Shown here in pieces: positions 60,865 through 64,000 of a stretch of DNA of 64,000 bases. Origin of the DNA: Glebionis coronaria. Lineage: Eukaryota; Streptophyta; Magnoliopsida; Asterales; Asteraceae. The number at the start of each line of letters is the position of its first letter. Position 1 is the stretch's first letter. Under the pieces are notes generated by a model. That model made no database searches. It saw only the letters and a program-made list of their open reading frames with translations, and was not told the DNA's origin. The stretch covers positions 533,560,038 to 533,624,037 of the forward strand of contig CM046876.1 in assembly GCA_025667525.1 (NCBI GenBank), given 5' to 3'. Made by a program: the position numbers and the translations under genes.

Positions 60865-62680
60865 TCATATAGATAATCATATCAGATTTTTTTGTCCTCA
60901 GGAGTTGACAAATACTATATATTCTAGGTAAATCTATTCTCAATTCCACTTGTCCATGTGGGCTTTTAGAATTTTACCTGCCTCAAGAAAGGTGGGCGGT
61001 AATTTTTGATCCGACACAAAACTAGATACAAGATCGATACGAAAAGTTGAAAACTATCGGGTTTAGCTGCTTGAGTTGAGTTTAAATAAGTTTTGGCTCA
61101 TGTTCGGACCGATTAATCAAACCTGTTTATCAAATATATTAGGTTGGGATGAGTATAAGTTAAGGTGGTCGATCCGATAACTAAGTCTTTTTCAAAATAA
61201 AAAATAAAAAATGCATACTTTATTATACATGAGTCAATTCATAAACTCATTTAAACTATTTTAACTTGTGTAATATGTTTCAAGTTTCAACTTGTTTAGA
61301 TAAACAGGTGAAGACTTGAAATTCTTTTTACTCAAATTATGTTAGGATTAACATGGTTCATCTAATTATCTGAATGAGTTAAATTTTGATTAATATCTGT
61401 AACCCATTAAGCTGCAACTCGACTTAAATTGCCACCCTACTCAAAATAACTAAAAATAATACTCCAATATCTTTGATAAAAAAATGGTGCTATTCAATAC
61501 TACTATAAAATACTACTAGTTTTGTTCAAATAAAATAAAATACTACTAGTATATATGTACATGTGTGTTTTATATATTAGTGTCGGTCGTTTAGACTTTT
61601 AAGGTGAATGTAAATGCAATCGTTCTTGCTGTTATTGCACATGGCGTGATGGAGGCTCATAGTGGCATCGAGGCTTAGGAATTAGGAGATTGTCGTCGTC
61701 TCTAGTTATCTTTTACTTTAAATCACACTATTAAGTTGACCATATCAAATTCGAAATTGAAGATATTCAAACTTTTCGAAGTTTCTATTATTAATAAAAC
61801 CTCTTAAGCCAGATTAAATTATTACTCATTATGCGAATACCATGTTAATCCTGATTGGCTAAGTTTTAATTATTACTGTCTTTTTAATATTAATTATCGC
61901 TGTATTATGCGGATATCATGTTACTCACTTTGTTTTTAAATAAATGTCTATATTTAATTTTAGAAGTCAATTTTCAATTTTGACCTTAAATTTATTTTCC
62001 TTATGTTATATAATACTTAATGCAAATTATATGAGTAAATTGAGTTTTAAGTGTATTTCTTTTTTTCGAAAAAAACAAAATTTCATTCACAATCAAAATC
62101 AAAATGTTACATCAACACAACAAAACATACTTTGAGACTCAAACGTCGCATAACACAAAAACACGAGCACTCGACCACATATAAACACCCAAAGAGAACC
62201 TAAAATCAAGACCCAAAATAGCTTACAAGGCCAAACAAACAAAAATAGACTATCCTCTAACAAGATAATTAGAGTAAAGTCCACATAATGGCCAAAACAC
62301 ACCCATACTGAATCAATGAAACCACGAAACTCCACTTGCTACTATAAGGCAAAGGAGTTATGCGATGTCCCCTACGCTGTTATGCGATCGATGAGGCAAG
62401 ATCAAGTAAGACCACCACCACTTTCCAAACAAGTATCAGGTTGTGCGATCAAATTCTCCCAATTTATATTGTATTTACTTGACCTTCTAACTATCCATTC
62501 ATATGCTCGTAACCGGATTTCATGGAATATATTTGTGGTCGTTTTCACCTTTTTTCCAAACACACGACAATTTTGATTTTTTCATATGTAGTAGCTTATT
62601 GTCCAAACCACACATTGCCATAATTTTTTATAGTTTGCTGAGATTGTATCTTCACCATTATACCTTAACATATCTTTCGT
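60865..62680. other. AT-rich intergenic sequence
   Basis: No coding frame with recognisable content. Near 62068-62105 a run TTTTTTTCGAAAAAAACAAAATTTCATT, broken here by bases, looks like the reverse of an A-tailed retroposon end, but no duplication was found. Nothing else can be assigned. Confidence 0.4.
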
Positions 62681-62692
62681 AGATATCATTAG

Positions 62693-62848
62693 ACTAAAGG
62701 CTTCTTGGCCCAGCGGTATGTGAGTGACCCTCTAACCTAAAGGTTGTGGGTTCAAGTCTCGGTGGAGACATGTGAGATAGAATTTGTGAGATAGTTTGTG
62801 TGAGTTGTAAAAGATTTCCGTTCAAAAAAAAAAGAAAAAAAAAAGAAA
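62693..62848 (+). mobile_element. tRNA-derived SINE
   Basis: About 156 bp with pol III box A-like TTGGCCCAGCGGT near 62705 and box B-like GGTTCAAGTCTC near 62749, then a short body and an A-rich tail (A runs with single G). The 12-bp duplication AGATATCATTAG stands at 62681-62692 and 62849-62860, typical of LINE-machinery insertion. Confidence 0.92.
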
Positions 62849-62913
62849 AGATATCATTAGTATAATTTTCATCAATTATTATATAACATAAACAAAATAA
62901 TTTAAAAAAAAGA

Positions 62914-63180
62914 TTTTGCTAACAGTAGCTCTATAAGTTTTTTTTTTTCATAAACATACCATTTATATAAAATAACATTAAATAAACTCATTATTTCTAT
63001 ATTTATACATATTTAAATATTAAAATTATAGAAAGTGTTGTTAAACATAGAATGATTTATCTTAATTAATGTTGAATTTTCAATTATGTTATTCAAACAT
63101 GGAAAGTGTTTTGTTAGTTAAATGTTAATTTTCAATTATGGTATATTTATGAAAAACCAATAAGACTGCTGTTAGCAAAA
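62914..63180. mobile_element. Small MITE-like element with TTTTGCTAACAG ends
   Basis: About 267 bp, AT-rich. Left end TTTTGCTAACAGTAGC; right end, reversed, TTTTGCTAACAGCAG. A related left end begins at 24098. No clear target duplication was seen, so the superfamily is open. Confidence 0.6.
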
Positions 63181-63572
63181 ACTAAAAAAAATTAGTTTAA
63201 AAGTTAAAAACGAATATTTATTTAAAAATGAAAGAAGTATTTATTATTGAATGTATAAGTAAATAATCTAATACTAGAAAGTCAAATGAAAATAAACAAA
63301 AAATTATTAATACTAAAAAAGGAAATAAAAAACTTAAAAAAACATTTCATCCTTAAATTAACTGAGACTGGTTGGAAAGTTGCAGCTCTGTTCTGTCCAA
63401 AAAACATTAAATTCCTTCCTTCCTTCCTTACTTCTTTTTTAACATTTTCATCATCTTCTTCCTTCCTTTCACACACACTAAACACACCATTCTCTCTCTC
63501 TCACACACACACAATGTCACACCTCTGAACCAACACACATTCACCAACATTCCAAAACCATAATCATAAAAA
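63181..63572 (+). other. Upstream region and 5' leader of the peptidase gene
   Basis: A-rich to about 63360, then pyrimidine-rich runs (CCTTCCTTCCTT, TCTCTCTCTC) and CA repeats typical of plant 5' leaders. No firm TATA box. A four-codon upstream ORF (ATG TCA CAC CTC TGA) is at 63514-63528. Confidence 0.5.
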
Positions 63573-63835
63573 ATGGGTGTGTTAACTGAATCATGGTGTT
63601 TTTGCAATGGAGGTGGTAAGTCAGAGAGAATCAAAGGCTCTGTTTATGTAAACAAAGGGTCTGCTATGGCTAGGATTACTACTAGTAGTAATGGTGGGTT
63701 GTTTTGTGGTACTGGTTTTTTGATTCATAGGAATTTGTTGCTTACTACACATGCTGTTCTTCCTTCTGTTGCCTCTGTTGAGGCTGCTGAAATTCGGGTT
63801 CAGAATGGTGTCGGTGCTTCGCTTTTTCCTCATAG
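63573..63835 (+). CDS. Trypsin-like (PA-clan) peptidase domain protein, first exon only
   Basis: Starts at the ATG at 63573 and is open to a splice donor CATAG|GTATAT at 63835, giving 87 codons plus two bases (phase 2); the rest lies outside the window. The segment GGLFCGTGFLIHRNLLLTTH has the look of the N-terminal half of a trypsin fold, with GTGFLI before the catalytic-His strand and His60 in the place of the catalytic His. It is followed by ESAEIRLQNGV-like sequence (AAEIRVQNGVGASLFPHR). It resembles a small family of plant proteins annotated as trypsin-like cysteine/serine peptidases, recognised from memory. No signal peptide is evident. Catalytic Asp and Ser cannot be checked here. Confidence 0.72.
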
Positions 63836-64000
63836 GTATATTACATATGTATAATATTTGTTTTATCTTTTATTTGAACGGCGAGTTAGTAGTTAGTGAT
63901 TCGAGCCTAAAGTGATATCCAATTGGACAGTATATTACATATGTAAGATGTTTGTTTTATCTGATCATGAAATGTAAATGTTGGTTAAGTTTGATATTGG

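Noticed and set aside
62693..62770. A functional tRNA gene
   Set aside because: Box A and box B are present, but the cloverleaf stems do not form properly, and an A-rich tail with a 12-bp duplication shows a SINE.

Overview
This is a nuclear plant genome window dominated by nested transposable elements, with two low-copy genes at the right end. Asteraceae is the likely family: the Gag-Pol of the young Ty3/gypsy element, its extra ORF upstream of gag, and the very large coiled-coil Gag of the Ty1/copia element resemble proteins I know from daisy-family genomes. This rests on recognition, not on a search. Splice sites in the two genes and the (AT)n tracts also fit a dicot. Left part (1-24.3 kb): 1-2246 is a minus-strand LTR of a gypsy family called gypsy-II here. 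About 2286-11382 is an Athila/Tat-like Ty3 element on the minus strand with 5' LTR, PBS, gag and a broken pol; its 3' LTR is not visible. It sits in an old copia RT fragment (copia-A, 11383-12115 plus 22563-22970). That fragment is also cut by a complete gypsy-II insertion at 12116-22562, which has CAGCA target duplications, 2.7-kb LTRs and a decayed pol. Gypsy-II itself carries a copia solo LTR at 16600-16921. Middle (24.3-55.2 kb): a non-autonomous Mutator-like element (24300-26808, 9-bp target duplication) contains many copies of the palindrome ATCATATATGAT. Next to it is one copia element, copia-B (26828-55172, minus strand, ATAAA target duplications, 332-bp LTRs), split by a 16.9-kb gypsy-III array (32425-49372). 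The array reads truncated internal region - LTR - complete internal region - LTR with an exact 9,665-bp repeat spacing. The right-hand unit looks intact: PBS, an accessory ORF of about 400 codons, a 1,540-codon Gag-Pol, PPT and near-identical LTRs. Right part (55.2-64 kb): RPB10, encoding the small zinc-binding subunit of nuclear RNA polymerases, has four coding exons (55419-58857). Its TATA box lies about 160 bp from the copia-B end. Intron 2 holds a Tourist-like MITE with tandem half-copies; intron 3 holds a PIF/Harbinger-type MITE into which a hAT element jumped. Downstream are another hAT element, a tRNA-derived SINE with a 12-bp target duplication, a small TTTTGCTAAC-ended MITE, and the first exon of a trypsin-like peptidase gene that runs off the window. 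The order of events read from nesting is: copia-A, then the Athila-like and gypsy-II insertions (mutual order unknown); separately copia-B, then gypsy-III (6 LTR differences in 3,092 bp against 4 in 332 bp for copia-B), then array rearrangement and deletion.
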